A DNA stretch of 38,692 nucleotides from Angelakisella sp. (GTDB lineage: Bacteria > Bacillota > Clostridia > Oscillospirales > Ruminococcaceae): the NCBI GenBank assembly GCA_020024555.1, contig JAHHTQ010000017.1:1-38692 (forward strand), read 5' to 3'. The position numbers and the translations under genes were made by a program. The notes under the pieces were generated by a model that was not told the origin of the DNA, searched no databases, and saw only the letters and a program-made list of their open reading frames with translations. This document shows, piece by piece, positions 1 through 7,968 of this stretch; the stretch's first letter is position 1; every line of letters begins with the position of its first letter.

Positions 1-3
1 ATT

Positions 4-101
4 TATGCCAAAAGAGGAAACTTTTTGCAAGAGAAAAAGTTTCTTTGAAATTACCACTTTTTTTGTAGATTTTTCTGTCAATAGTATTTTTTGACAATCT
101 G
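4..101 (+). repeat. Dispersed hairpin repeat, copy 1
   Basis: Positions 4-51 are identical to the reverse complement of the last 48 bases of the window, and the match continues without gaps, more weakly, to about position 98. The first half holds a perfect 10-bp stem (17-26 with 34-43, loop 27-33). The second half ends in a TGTCAA...TTGACA stem (77-82 with 91-96). The tail 72-101 also matches 23653-23681 with one indel. This is a repeat family, not coding. The window probably ends here because a short-read assembly broke at a repeat; that is inference. Confidence 0.8.
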
Positions 102-133
102 GAATGACTTTGTGTAAGTCATTCTTTATTTTT
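102..133 (+). terminator. Rho-independent terminator after repeat copy 1
   Basis: A 9-bp perfect stem, GAATGACTT (102-110) with AAGTCATTC (116-124), has a 5-nt loop and is followed by TTTATTTTT. It would stop transcription entering from the left, before the ABC exporter promoter at 247-275. The gene it serves lies outside the window. Confidence 0.7.
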
Positions 134-143
134 GTGTTATTAC

Positions 144-219
144 AGAACATTTGTTCTTACAATTTTGAATTATAACCTTTTTCTTATACTTTGTCAAGAG
201 AAAATAGAACTTATGTTCT
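144..219. promoter_or_regulatory. Two GAAC-N4-GTTC palindromes (LexA-like)
   Basis: AGAACATTTGTTCT (144-157) and AGAACTTATGTTCT (206-219) share the core GAAC-N4-GTTC and 12 of 14 bases, with centres 62 bp apart. That core matches the Gram-positive LexA/DinR box. Both lie upstream of the exporter promoter; the second ends 27 bp before the -35. The regulator is inferred from the motif only, and another palindrome-binding repressor is equally possible. Confidence 0.35.
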
Positions 220-246
220 TCGTTGCGACAAGATAGATTTTGTTTA

Positions 247-275
247 TTGCTTATTTGTTTAATTTATGATATAAT
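247..275 (+). promoter_or_regulatory. Sigma-A promoter of the ABC exporter operon
   Basis: TTGCTT (247-252), a 17-bp spacer and a perfect TATAAT (270-275). A start near 282 would give a leader of about 124 nt before the TTG start at 406, unusually long for this window. Confidence 0.6.
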
Positions 276-315
276 TACGAAGTTACTCCTCATAAAACCA
301 ATGTAAATTCTAAAA

Positions 316-395
316 ATGTACGTAGTTACAAAAAAATATATATAACCTCTCTATAATATAGTATTTTTGTAACAAACCCTTTTTAATTAAAAAGG
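316..395 (+). promoter_or_regulatory. Leader with tiny ORF and two hairpins, second covering the SD
   Basis: Hairpin 1 pairs GTTACAAAAA (from 325) with TTTTTGTAAC (364-373). Hairpin 2 is the perfect 18-nt palindrome CCTTTTTAATTAAAAAGG (378-395), whose right arm holds the GG of the ribosome binding site AAAAGGAG (390-397). A 9-codon ORF (316-345, MYVVTKKYI) overlaps the left arm of hairpin 1 but has no visible ribosome binding site. The layout resembles a translation-controlled leader of a resistance gene. That function is inference. Confidence 0.4.
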
Positions 396-405
396 AGTGA
401 TTTTA

Positions 406-2223
406 TTGACACGAACGTTTAAAAATTTATACAGTTTTTCAAAAGGGAAAAGAATTTTTTTTGTTATGGCTGTTATCGCAACGTTTATGGCTGTACTCTT
501 TAACTTTCTGTCCCCGCAGATAATACGTTTTACCGTAGATTCCGTTATTGGAAACGAAGAGTTTAAACTTTCACAGTTTATAACAAATATTTTTCCGTTT
601 GAACTTAATAAGCAGTTCTTTGTTAATAATTTGTGGGTGTTGGGTTTATGTGTTATCGTATGCGCAATTTTTTCAGGTATATTTAACTTTTTGTCACGAT
701 ATACAATAGCCACTTTTACGGAAAGCACCATAAAAAAGTTGCGTGATACACTTTTTTATCATACGCAACATTTACCTTATGCGTGGCATACAAAAAATCA
801 AACAGGCGATACCATTCAGCGCTGTACATCTGACATAGATGTTGTACGTCAGTTTATTATCAGTCAGCTTTTGGAAATACTTCGTACAGTTCTTATGATT
901 TCTGTTTCTATTTGGCTTATGTTTTCAATGAATGTGAAGCTGACGCTTGTTGCTCTCCTATTTATTCCGATAGTTGCTTTTTATTCGGGATATTTTACCG
1001 CAAAAATAAGAAAGAAATTTTTGGTGTGCGACGAGGCAGAGAGCAGACTTACCGTATCTGTGCACGAAAATTTGAGCGCTGTACGTGTTGTTCGCGCATT
1101 TGGCAGAGAAAAATATGAACTCGAAAAATTCGATAAATTCAATGACGAATATGCAAACTCTTGGATAAAAATGGGATATATTAACGGCGCATATTGGGGC
1201 ATAGGCGACTTTGTAACAGGTTTACAGATTGTTTCTATTATAATATACGGTTCTGTGCTTGCGGCTATCGGAGAGCTGTCTATCGGTGAATTTATTGTTT
1301 TCGTATCATATAACCAGTCTCTTGCGTGGCCTATACGTTCACTGGGCAGACTGCTTTCCAATTTAGGAAAAACAAGTATTTCAATGGGTAGAATAAATGA
1401 GATTTTATCCGCCGAGATAGAGACAGTTGAGCCAACCGACCAAAAACCAAAGATAAATGGTGATATATCATTTAAAAATGTAAGTTTTTCTTATGATAAG
1501 CAAATAATACTCGACAATATCAGTTTTGACATCAAAAAGGGCAGTGTTGTGGGTATATTGGGCGGAACAGGCAGCGGAAAAAGCACAGTTGCGTATCTTT
1601 TAAACAGGCTGTATGAATTACCGCAAAACAGTGGCACAATTACTGTTGACGGTGTGGATATAAAAAATATAGACAGATATTATCTAAGAAAAAATATAGG
1701 TATAGTTCTGCAAGAGCCGTTTTTGTTTTCCAAAACCATTGCGGAGAACATAGCGGTTACACAGGAAAACATAAATCTTGATGATATCAGAGCTTGCGCA
1801 AAAGTAGCGTCGGTTGATACTACGATTATGGATTTTCAAAATAAATATGATACGGTTGTGGGTGAACGTGGTGTTACACTTTCGGGAGGACAAAAGCAAA
1901 GAGTGGCTATTGCGCGTACGCTTATGCAAAATACTCCTGTTATTGTATTTGATGATTCTATGTCGGCGGTAGATACCGAAACCGATATGGCAATACGCAA
2001 GGCGTTGAAAGAAAATACAAATGATACAACGCTTATATTAATCTCGCACCGTATAAATACGCTTATGCAGTCGGATAATATACTTGTTCTTGATAGCGGT
2101 AAGCTGGTAGAACAGGGTACGCATAGCGAACTTATGAATATAGAAAACGGTATATACAGACGTACCTACGATATGCAAAGCACAGCTTCACAAGATTTGA
2201 TTGCAGTAGGGGGTGACGATTAA
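406..2223 (+). CDS. Heterodimeric ABC exporter, subunit with degenerate ATPase site
   Basis: A 605-residue half-transporter: an exporter-type six-helix membrane domain (about residues 1-310) followed by an ATPase domain. Visible motifs are Walker A GGTGSGKST (386-394), signature LSGGQ (492-496), Walker B ending in FDD (516-517) and H-loop SHR. Asp517 stands where the catalytic Glu is expected, so this subunit carries the degenerate site but supplies a normal signature motif. This is the pattern of BmrC/BmrD, LmrC/LmrD and TM287/288, which export drugs or lipids. TTG at 406 is chosen because AAAAGGAG (390-397) lies 8 nt before it; an upstream in-frame GTG at 397 overlaps that site. The stop overlaps the next start by one base (TAATG), so the two are translationally coupled. 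The substrate cannot be predicted. Confidence 0.92.
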   Translation: MTRTFKNLYSFSKGKRIFFVMAVIATFMAVLFNFLSPQIIRFTVDSVIGNEEFKLSQFITNIFPFELNKQFFVNNLWVLGLCVIVCAIFSGIFNFLSRYTIATFTESTIKKLRDTLFYHTQHLPYAWHTKNQTGDTIQRCTSDIDVVRQFIISQLLEILRTVLMISVSIWLMFSMNVKLTLVALLFIPIVAFYSGYFTAKIRKKFLVCDEAESRLTVSVHENLSAVRVVRAFGREKYELEKFDKFNDEYANSWIKMGYINGAYWGIGDFVTGLQIVSIIIYGSVLAAIGELSIGEFIVFVSYNQSLAWPIRSLGRLLSNLGKTSISMGRINEILSAEIETVEPTDQKPKINGDISFKNVSFSYDKQIILDNISFDIKKGSVVGILGGTGSGKSTVAYLLNRLYELPQNSGTITVDGVDIKNIDRYYLRKNIGIVLQEPFLFSKTIAENIAVTQENINLDDIRACAKVASVDTTIMDFQNKYDTVVGERGVTLSGGQKQRVAIARTLMQNTPVIVFDDSMSAVDTETDMAIRKALKENTNDTTLILISHRINTLMQSDNILVLDSGKLVEQGTHSELMNIENGIYRRTYDMQSTASQDLIAVGGDD

Positions 2224-4034
2224 TGGAAGAAAACGAAATTTTAGACGCCGCTCGTCAAAAGTTTAATCTTGCTATATGGAAAAGACTGATACCATATATA
2301 AAGAAGTTTAAAAAGTCGTTTATTATAATAATAACAACAACTGTATTTATGGCTTTCATCGATATATTAATGCCTATTTTTATGGGATATGCCATTAATA
2401 ACTTTGTTGTACCGCAAAGTACAAAAGGACTTTTGGCATATTCTGTACTGTATATTACAATGTTGATGTTACAGGCTTTGTCAGTTGTGTTTTTTGCGCA
2501 CAATGCAATGGGTGTCGAGATGTCATTCGGTAAGGATATGCGTAGGGATTGTTTTGTAAAATTGCAACAACTGAGCTTATCCTATTATAATAAAAATCCG
2601 GTAGGACAGATAATGTCACGTGTAATGAGTGACACACGTAGAATTGCAGAGCTTGTTGCATGGAGCGGTAACGATATTTTATGGACATCGCTATATATAA
2701 TCGGTGTGTTTACGGCAATGCTCATTCTGAATGTAAAGCTTGCGCTTATGGTTATTGTGATAGTTCCCGTAGTTGCTGTTATTACCCTTATTTTTGAGGG
2801 AAAGATACTAAGCACAAATAAGATAGTGCGCGCTATGAACGCAAAAGTAACCGGAGCATATAACGAAGGTATAGTGGGAGCAAAGACAAGTAAAACACTT
2901 GTAATAGAAGATAAAAATTGTAGGGATTTTAATGAGTTATCGGGAAAGTTGAAAAAACATAATCTTATATATGTTCGTTTAAACGCAATGTTTACACCTA
3001 TTGTTGTGTTTTGTGGTTCTTTAGCAACCGCAACAGTGCTTATGAATGGTGGCTATATGGTTATGGAAGATGTTATAGAATTCGGTACTCTTTCGGCTTT
3101 TATATCCTATGCGCTGGGAATACTTGAACCTGTACAGATGATAACCGCTATCCTTGCCGAATTTATAGGTCTGCAAGTAAATATTGAACGTGTAACAGAT
3201 CTTGTAAATGAAGAATGCGAAATTAAAGATAGCGAAGTAGTAATCAAAAAATACGGTGATGTATTTAATAGCGAAAATATTGCTTTTGAAAGAATTAAGG
3301 GTGATATTGAGTTTAAAAATGTTTGGTTCAAATATCCGGATAGTGACGAATACATATTTGAAGATTTTTCTTTGAAAATACCGGCAGGCACTAATGTTGC
3401 AATTGTAGGTGAAACAGGCGCGGGAAAAAGCACAATGGTAAATCTTGCTTGCAGATTTTTTGAGCCGACAAAGGGACAAATATTAATAGATGGCGTGGAT
3501 TACAGGGAACGCAGTCAGTTGTGGTTGCAATCTCAACTTGGATATGTATTGCAAAATCCGCATTTATTCAGTGGTAGCGTTAAAGAAAATATAGTTTACG
3601 GTAAACTTGACGCAACAGATGAAGAAATAAGACGCGCGGCAAGCCTTGTATCTGCCGATAAAGTTGTGGAAAAACTTGAAAACGGATATGATACCGATGT
3701 AGGCGAGGGCGGAGACAGACTTTCAACGGGTGAAAAACAGCTTATCTCATTTGCGCGCGCAATTATCACAGATCCACCGATATTTGTTCTTGATGAGGCT
3801 ACAAGTTCTATTGATACCGAAACAGAACATTTAATACAAAATGCAATATCAAAGATATTAAAAGGAAGAACCTCTTTCCTTATTGCGCATAGATTATCGA
3901 CTATTCGTCATGCCGACTTAATATTGGTTGTACGTAACGGTAAGATAATAGAAAAAGGTACGCATAATGAACTTATAGCAAAAGACGGATATTATGCATC
4001 ACTTTGCAACAATACAAAAATAAACAGTTTATAA
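2223..4034 (+). CDS. Heterodimeric ABC exporter, catalytic subunit
   Basis: A 603-residue exporter half-transporter and partner of the preceding gene. It has an N-terminal six-helix domain, then Walker A GETGAGKST (396-404), signature LSTGE (500-504), Walker B LDE (Asp524-Glu525) and H-loop AHR. The catalytic Glu is present, but the signature is changed from LSGGQ to LSTGE. Together the two subunits build one normal ATP site (Walker motifs here, LSGGQ from the partner) and one degenerate site (Asp517 of the partner, LSTGE here), exactly as in known heterodimeric multidrug exporters. It starts at the ATG overlapping the upstream stop, with GGGGGTGA before it, and ends at a strong terminator. 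Substrate unknown. Confidence 0.93.
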   Translation: MEENEILDAARQKFNLAIWKRLIPYIKKFKKSFIIIITTTVFMAFIDILMPIFMGYAINNFVVPQSTKGLLAYSVLYITMLMLQALSVVFFAHNAMGVEMSFGKDMRRDCFVKLQQLSLSYYNKNPVGQIMSRVMSDTRRIAELVAWSGNDILWTSLYIIGVFTAMLILNVKLALMVIVIVPVVAVITLIFEGKILSTNKIVRAMNAKVTGAYNEGIVGAKTSKTLVIEDKNCRDFNELSGKLKKHNLIYVRLNAMFTPIVVFCGSLATATVLMNGGYMVMEDVIEFGTLSAFISYALGILEPVQMITAILAEFIGLQVNIERVTDLVNEECEIKDSEVVIKKYGDVFNSENIAFERIKGDIEFKNVWFKYPDSDEYIFEDFSLKIPAGTNVAIVGETGAGKSTMVNLACRFFEPTKGQILIDGVDYRERSQLWLQSQLGYVLQNPHLFSGSVKENIVYGKLDATDEEIRRAASLVSADKVVEKLENGYDTDVGEGGDRLSTGEKQLISFARAIITDPPIFVLDEATSSIDTETEHLIQNAISKILKGRTSFLIAHRLSTIRHADLILVVRNGKIIEKGTHNELIAKDGYYASLCNNTKINSL

Positions 4035-4039
4035 ATAAA

Positions 4040-4086
4040 AAACTTCTATGGTGTAAAAAAATACATCATAGAAGTTTAATTTTTTT
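4040..4086 (+). terminator. Terminator of the ABC exporter operon
   Basis: A stem of about 16 bp, AAACTTCTATGGTGTA (4040-4055) with TACATCATAGAAGTTT (4062-4077), contains one wobble pair, has a 6-nt A loop and is followed by AATTTTTTT. It starts 5 nt after the operon's last stop codon. Confidence 0.88.
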
Positions 4087-4211
4087 GTGTTTTTAAATAT
4101 ATATTTAAAATATTAAGTTATAATATAAAAGTAATATAAAAGAAAAATACATAGTGTCTGTTAATCTGAGATATTTTCTGTGTTCACAAAAAATATTTAG
4201 TGTGGATATAT

Positions 4212-4964
4212 TTATTTATACAGATATACATTATAGCTGTACGGCGCATTCCAGTATTCTTCAATATTTTTCATATCGGTAAATTTAATATGCATATTTT
4301 TTGATTTGGCAAAGTCGGTAAAAAATTTTTTACTGTAAAATTGAATTGGAAGGTTTTTATAACGCTCATCATAATTCTCTTTTACCTTTCTTTGCAGCGC
4401 AAGGTGCTCTTCTTTCTTTTCTTCATCATGAACATCTAAAATTGCTATTACATGTTCGGCTTTCTTATAGGCTTTTTCAAGTACTTTCAATGCGTATTCA
4501 AGATCTGTAAAATATCCGAAAACGCTATTTGAAATAACAGCATCATATACAGGGGAAAGTGTCATATCTATGGCTTCATTATTTGACAAGTCTTGTGATT
4601 TCAGCACTTTTTTGGCTGTTTTTATAAGTGGTTTGGAATAGTCAATTCCACCTGTTTTAAAGCCATTTGATTCCAGCATAAACAATGTGGCTCCGGAGCC
4701 ACACCCTATTTCAAATACTGATTTTATATTTAACGTATCTTTGGTTAAACAGATATTGTTATATTGTATGGTTTTATTATGTAAGTTATAAATCATATCT
4801 TGATATTGCTTTATAAAGGTTTGATAAGACATACCGCCCTTAACAGCATCGAATCCGTTGAGTTCTTTAAGTTTCGTAAAAAGCGCTTCGTTTGACAGTA
4901 TGTTGTTTCCGTTAAGTTCTTTTTTTCTGTTCCATATATTTTTCCATTCATTTTTTCCGTTCAT
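4212..4964 (-). CDS. Class I SAM-dependent methyltransferase
   Basis: A 250-residue protein with the class I methyltransferase fold. Motif I EIGCGSG is at residues 85-91 (SAM glycine loop), the acidic end of strand 2 is in GIDYS (106-110), and the motif IV region is YDAVISNSVFGYF (140-152). The first 80 residues (WKNIWNRKKEL...) resemble small-molecule methyltransferases acting on secondary metabolites or sugars, but the substrate is not deducible. AAAGGA lies about 12 nt before the ATG, a rather long spacing. It stands alone between the ABC operon terminator and the hairpin repeats behind tRNA-Leu, so it is probably transcribed by itself. Confidence 0.8.
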   Translation of the reverse strand: MNGKNEWKNIWNRKKELNGNNILSNEALFTKLKELNGFDAVKGGMSYQTFIKQYQDMIYNLHNKTIQYNNICLTKDTLNIKSVFEIGCGSGATLFMLESNGFKTGGIDYSKPLIKTAKKVLKSQDLSNNEAIDMTLSPVYDAVISNSVFGYFTDLEYALKVLEKAYKKAEHVIAILDVHDEEKKEEHLALQRKVKENYDERYKNLPIQFYSKKFFTDFAKSKNMHIKFTDMKNIEEYWNAPYSYNVYLYK

Positions 4965-5080
4965 AAATATAACTTATCCTTTCTTTCTGTATGCTGTAAA
5001 TTGATTATATTGTACTATTCGGATATAAATTTTTCAATGTAAATTTTGGGGAAACAGTGACCATAATTGTATACTTTTTG

Positions 5081-5390
5081 TGACGTTAGAGCAAAAAACA
5101 AGACGTGAACATAAACTTTGTTCACGTGTGGCGGTTCGCCAAAAGGCTTATCATTGTAAATAATAATAGTCTGACGTGAGAGCAAAAAACAAGACGTGAA
5201 CATAAACTTTGCTCACGTCTTACGTATGGCAGTTCGCCACTTATATTACTGTATAAAATGTTATCATTTTAATATTTAAAGAAAACTATCGGAAAACAGT
5301 GGATAGAATCTTATACTAAGTATGTCGTGAGAGTAAAAAAAAGACGTGAACAAGAATTTTGCTCACGTCCCATGTGTCGAGGTACTCGAC
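5081..5390 (-). repeat. Three iterated hairpin units downstream of tRNA-Leu
   Basis: Three diverged direct copies occupy 5081-5141, 5172-5239 and 5323-5390. Each holds, on the plus strand, TGACGTGAGAGCAAAAAAC-like sequence, then a GACGTGA...TCACGTC stem, then a small GC hairpin (TGGCGGTTCGCCA, TGGCAGTTCGCCA or GTCGAGGTACTCGAC). In each copy the first GACGTGA-like segment could compete with the second for the TCACGTC arm. Read on the minus strand, each is a stem followed by a T-run, that is, a terminator. Similarity extends further upstream for the first and third copies (a shared GGAAA-CAGTG and TATACT stretch). No coding gene is supported in 4965-5390. Confidence 0.7.
5334..5369 (-). terminator. 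Terminator of tRNA-Leu
   Basis: Read on the minus strand, GACGTGAGC and GTTCACGTC pair around a 9-nt loop and run into eight or more T (plus-strand A-run 5334-5342). It lies 21 nt beyond the encoded CCA of the tRNA. The two further similar hairpins behind it would act as back-up terminators. Confidence 0.8.
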
Positions 5391-5477
5391 TGGTGCCGCT
5401 GAACAGACTTGAACTGTCACGATATCGCTATCCCGGGATTTTAAGTCCCGTGTGTCTGCCGATTCCACCACAGCGGC
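5391..5477 (-). tRNA. tRNA-Leu (anticodon UAA)
   Basis: An 87-nt gene including an encoded CCA. The acceptor stem GCCGCTG pairs with CAGCGGC. The anticodon stem CGGGA/TCCCG encloses the loop CTTAAAA, giving anticodon TAA for UUA codons. A long variable arm (class II) marks it as leucine, and the T-arm carries GTTCAAGTC. It lies alone, not in a tRNA array, with its own promoter and terminator. Confidence 0.96.
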
Positions 5478-5486
5478 ATTTGTATC

Positions 5487-5533
5487 AATAAACAATACTA
5501 TGAAAGTATAGCATTGTTTATTAATTTTGTCAA
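5487..5533 (-). promoter_or_regulatory. tRNA-Leu promoter with overlapping palindrome
   Basis: On the minus strand: perfect TTGACA (plus 5528-5533), a 17-bp spacer and TATACT (plus 5505-5510). The -10 sits inside a long inverted repeat, 5487-5501 with 5508-5522 (14 of 15 bases pair), that runs from the spacer past the expected start. Such a dyad could be an operator or a hairpin in the 5' trailer of the precursor. No regulator is known to me for this case. Confidence 0.75.
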
Positions 5534-5573
5534 GTATATAAATTTCTTTTAATAAGCTTATATATTTTTTTCA

Positions 5574-6446
5574 TCAGGTTATTTTTTGTTCCATTAGATT
5601 TTTAAAACCATTTCCCTGAACTTCTCTTGCATCAAGTGTAAGTAAAAAGGCATTTTGGTCAATACTCTTTACAATATCTTCAACGTTTGCATATTGATTT
5701 GGACGAACCGCGCAAAGTATAACTTCTGAGTTTGATTTTGAGTATCCGCCTTTTGCCTGCAAAAGTGTTACGCCACGCTTAATTTTATTAAATATTGCAT
5801 TGGTCATTTCCTCTGTCTTTGAAGTAAAGATTAAGAGAACCTTGCCCTTATTTAAACCATATAGTAAGCTGTCTATAATTTTTGATGTTGTGTACATAGC
5901 GATAAGCGCATACAGTCCGGATTCGATATTTTTGAATACAAGCATAGATGCTGAAATAATACACATATCAAAAATCATTATCATTTTACCTATTGGCATA
6001 TTTCGGAATTTTTTTTGCGCAAGTCGTGACAGCATATCGCTACCACCGGTAGATGTGTTTTCTATAAACGCGCAGGTAAGCGATAGTCCTACAAAGAGTC
6101 CACCGAAAATAGAAGCAAGGATTTTTTCACCTTCGTATTGAGGTAAAACATTTTCCATAATACGTAAAGTTATAATTTGAATTGCTATTGTTCTAACGGA
6201 TTTAAGCATAAACTTTTTTCCGATAATAAAAGCGGCTATAATAAGAACCGGTACGTTTGCAATAAAAGTAAAAAAACTTACCGGTAAATTTGTTAAATAA
6301 TTTACCATAATTGCAATACCGCTAAATCCACCGGGAGCAATTTGATTTGGAGTAAAAAAACAAGTAACGCCTATTGATATAAAGATTGCAGATAGAATAT
6401 CATAAATAATCGGTTTCAGATATTTATGATAAAAATTATTATTCAT
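5574..6446 (-). CDS. YitT family membrane protein
   Basis: A 290-residue integral membrane protein. About five to six hydrophobic segments fill residues 10-200, with the family-typical FTPNQIAPGGFSGIA and ENTSTGGSDMLSRL loops (the YitT/DUF161 region). A soluble C-terminal DUF2179 domain covers about 205-285 (KTEEMTNAIFNKIKRGVT...). Members are widespread in Firmicutes; their transported substrate is not settled. AGGAG lies 9 nt before the ATG. It follows mrnC by about 50 nt on the same strand and is probably the last gene of a three-gene unit. A Spo0A-lineage host often has several YitT paralogues. Confidence 0.9.
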   Translation of the reverse strand: MNNNFYHKYLKPIIYDILSAIFISIGVTCFFTPNQIAPGGFSGIAIMVNYLTNLPVSFFTFIANVPVLIIAAFIIGKKFMLKSVRTIAIQIITLRIMENVLPQYEGEKILASIFGGLFVGLSLTCAFIENTSTGGSDMLSRLAQKKFRNMPIGKMIMIFDMCIISASMLVFKNIESGLYALIAMYTTSKIIDSLLYGLNKGKVLLIFTSKTEEMTNAIFNKIKRGVTLLQAKGGYSKSNSEVILCAVRPNQYANVEDIVKSIDQNAFLLTLDAREVQGNGFKNLMEQKIT

Positions 6447-6498
6447 ATCATTTTTCTCCTAAAATAAATTTATGTAAAGACTATATACCAAAAAAATT

Positions 6499-7158
6499 TT
6501 ATTCAATATTTGCATTGTTCATAATAATATTAAACAGTTCAACCATTCTGTCATTTTGTTTTGTTAAGTATAGGTATCCGAAAAGAGTTTCTATGCCTGT
6601 TGCGCGTCTGTATTCTATTGGGTCGCTGTTGCGTGGAACACCGGCAGATGCGCTGTTTCTTCCGCGTTTAAAGATTGCGAGTTCATCTTCTGTCAGTTCA
6701 TCTTCTATTACACTGAATGCCTGTGATTGCGCTTTTGCGCAAACCAGATGCGTAGATTTATTGTGCAACTTTCCTTGTGGCATACTGCCTTTTTTCAGTA
6801 GCATTTGTCGTACAAGTAATTCATAAACGCCATCACCTATAAATGCAAGGTTTAGTGGGCTTAACATTTTCGGTCTTTCGTAGGCTTCACGACATAGGTC
6901 GGCAACAGCTATATTGTCATAGTTTTGGTCTACAATATTTTCTTTTGCTTTCGCGTTAATGTTTTCTATAATTATTCTTGCTTCACCCAATATATTTGTC
7001 ATATTGTCTGTGAAATTTTTTATTGAATTGAGAGTGTTTTTTTGTTCTTCTGTTAAATTATCGTTTTCGCTGATAAAGTTATTTATATCGTTACTCATTG
7101 ATTTTGTTTTATCAGTCAGTTCATCTACATTACTTTCGTTTATATTTATGTTGTCCAT
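6499..7158 (-). CDS. mrnC: Mini-ribonuclease III with N-terminal extension
   Basis: The Mini-III family is an RNase III domain without a double-stranded-RNA-binding domain; it matures 23S rRNA ends. The catalytic part starts near residue 98: PLNLAFIGDGVYELLVR with Asp109, then KLHNKSTHLVCAKAQ (130-144), KRGRNSASAGVPRN (164-177) and GIETLFGYLYL with Glu190. These match the family well. Unlike the usual protein of about 130-145 residues, this one has 219, because about 95 acidic, Asn-rich residues predicted to form a helix or coiled coil precede the domain. GAGG lies at good distance from the ATG, supporting the long form. Its upstream neighbour is a small membrane protein 41 nt away. Confidence 0.88.
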   Translation of the reverse strand: MDNININESNVDELTDKTKSMSNDINNFISENDNLTEEQKNTLNSIKNFTDNMTNILGEARIIIENINAKAKENIVDQNYDNIAVADLCREAYERPKMLSPLNLAFIGDGVYELLVRQMLLKKGSMPQGKLHNKSTHLVCAKAQSQAFSVIEDELTEDELAIFKRGRNSASAGVPRNSDPIEYRRATGIETLFGYLYLTKQNDRMVELFNIIMNNANIE

Positions 7159-7199
7159 TCGTTATCCTCACAATACTTTTATATTATGTATAAAAATTA

Positions 7200-7760
7200 T
7201 TAAGCCTTCTTTTTACTGTATATAAAATGTATTATTTTATATGTTATCACTATTATAACAAGCGCAGAAAAAGAAATAAGCGCTACTTTTGATGATATGT
7301 TTTTATATGTTTCAAAAAATGTTGGAATTTCTGCATTTATATGTGTCGTATATGTATCTTCTGAAAAAATACTTTGAAAAAACCCTATAATAAAGTTATC
7401 CTTTATCATAGCTAGGTTTGTTTTGTTAAGTAATAAATTTTTTGTTACATCAAGAGCAAAATACATTGCAACAGAAAATGAAGTTATTATAGCGAGTATA
7501 TTAACTGTAATGCTACAACCGGTTATTTTATAATATTTTTTTGCTGAAATTTTCTTCTTGTCGTTTTTCTTGCTATGTTTAGTATTATTTTCTGCTTGTT
7601 TTGTATCAGATATATTTAAACTGCTATTTGTATTTTGAATATCAGTTGTTTTTGCTGTTTTTACTTCTTCATTTGTGTTAGTATCTTTGGCTATATCCGC
7701 TAATGATGTGTCTTGTTTAATGTCAGTATTGATTTTATTTTTGTTTTGATTGTTTGACAT
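7200..7760 (-). CDS. Hypothetical protein with two membrane segments
   Basis: 186 residues, no family recognised. Residues 1-80 are polar and rich in Asn, Thr and Lys, as in an unstructured cytoplasmic tail. A first hydrophobic segment spans about 82-110, an intervening loop of about 45 residues follows, and a second hydrophobic segment is at about 158-180 before a basic tail (YSKKKA). The likely topology has both ends inside. The ribosome binding site is weak (AAAGGGA, far from the ATG). It is the first gene of the run leading into mrnC and yitT, 41 nt before mrnC, so a shared transcript is likely. Confidence 0.6.
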   Translation of the reverse strand: MSNNQNKNKINTDIKQDTSLADIAKDTNTNEEVKTAKTTDIQNTNSSLNISDTKQAENNTKHSKKNDKKKISAKKYYKITGCSITVNILAIITSFSVAMYFALDVTKNLLLNKTNLAMIKDNFIIGFFQSIFSEDTYTTHINAEIPTFFETYKNISSKVALISFSALVIIVITYKIIHFIYSKKKA

Positions 7761-7968
7761 TGATAATAATATAGTCCCTTTATAATATATTTTGTATTTT
7801 AAATGGTTATTTAATACAATACTAACAGTATACCATATAGAGAGAAAATTTCAATTAATTTTTTTCAGTTATATTGAAATTTATATTAATTTGTAAAAAA
7901 TTCAAATAATAAAAATTTATCGGAGATATTTTCGTATAATATGCGTTAACTCTGTTGCATATTGTTAA

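Noticed and set aside
2223..4034. LSTGE in the second ABC subunit as a sequencing error or inactivation
   Set aside because: The complementary defect in the partner's Walker B shows that this is the normal asymmetric heterodimer pattern.
5015..5203. 62-codon ORF on the minus strand
   Set aside because: It runs through the hairpin repeats and has no family resemblance or clear ribosome binding site; the repeats explain the sequence.
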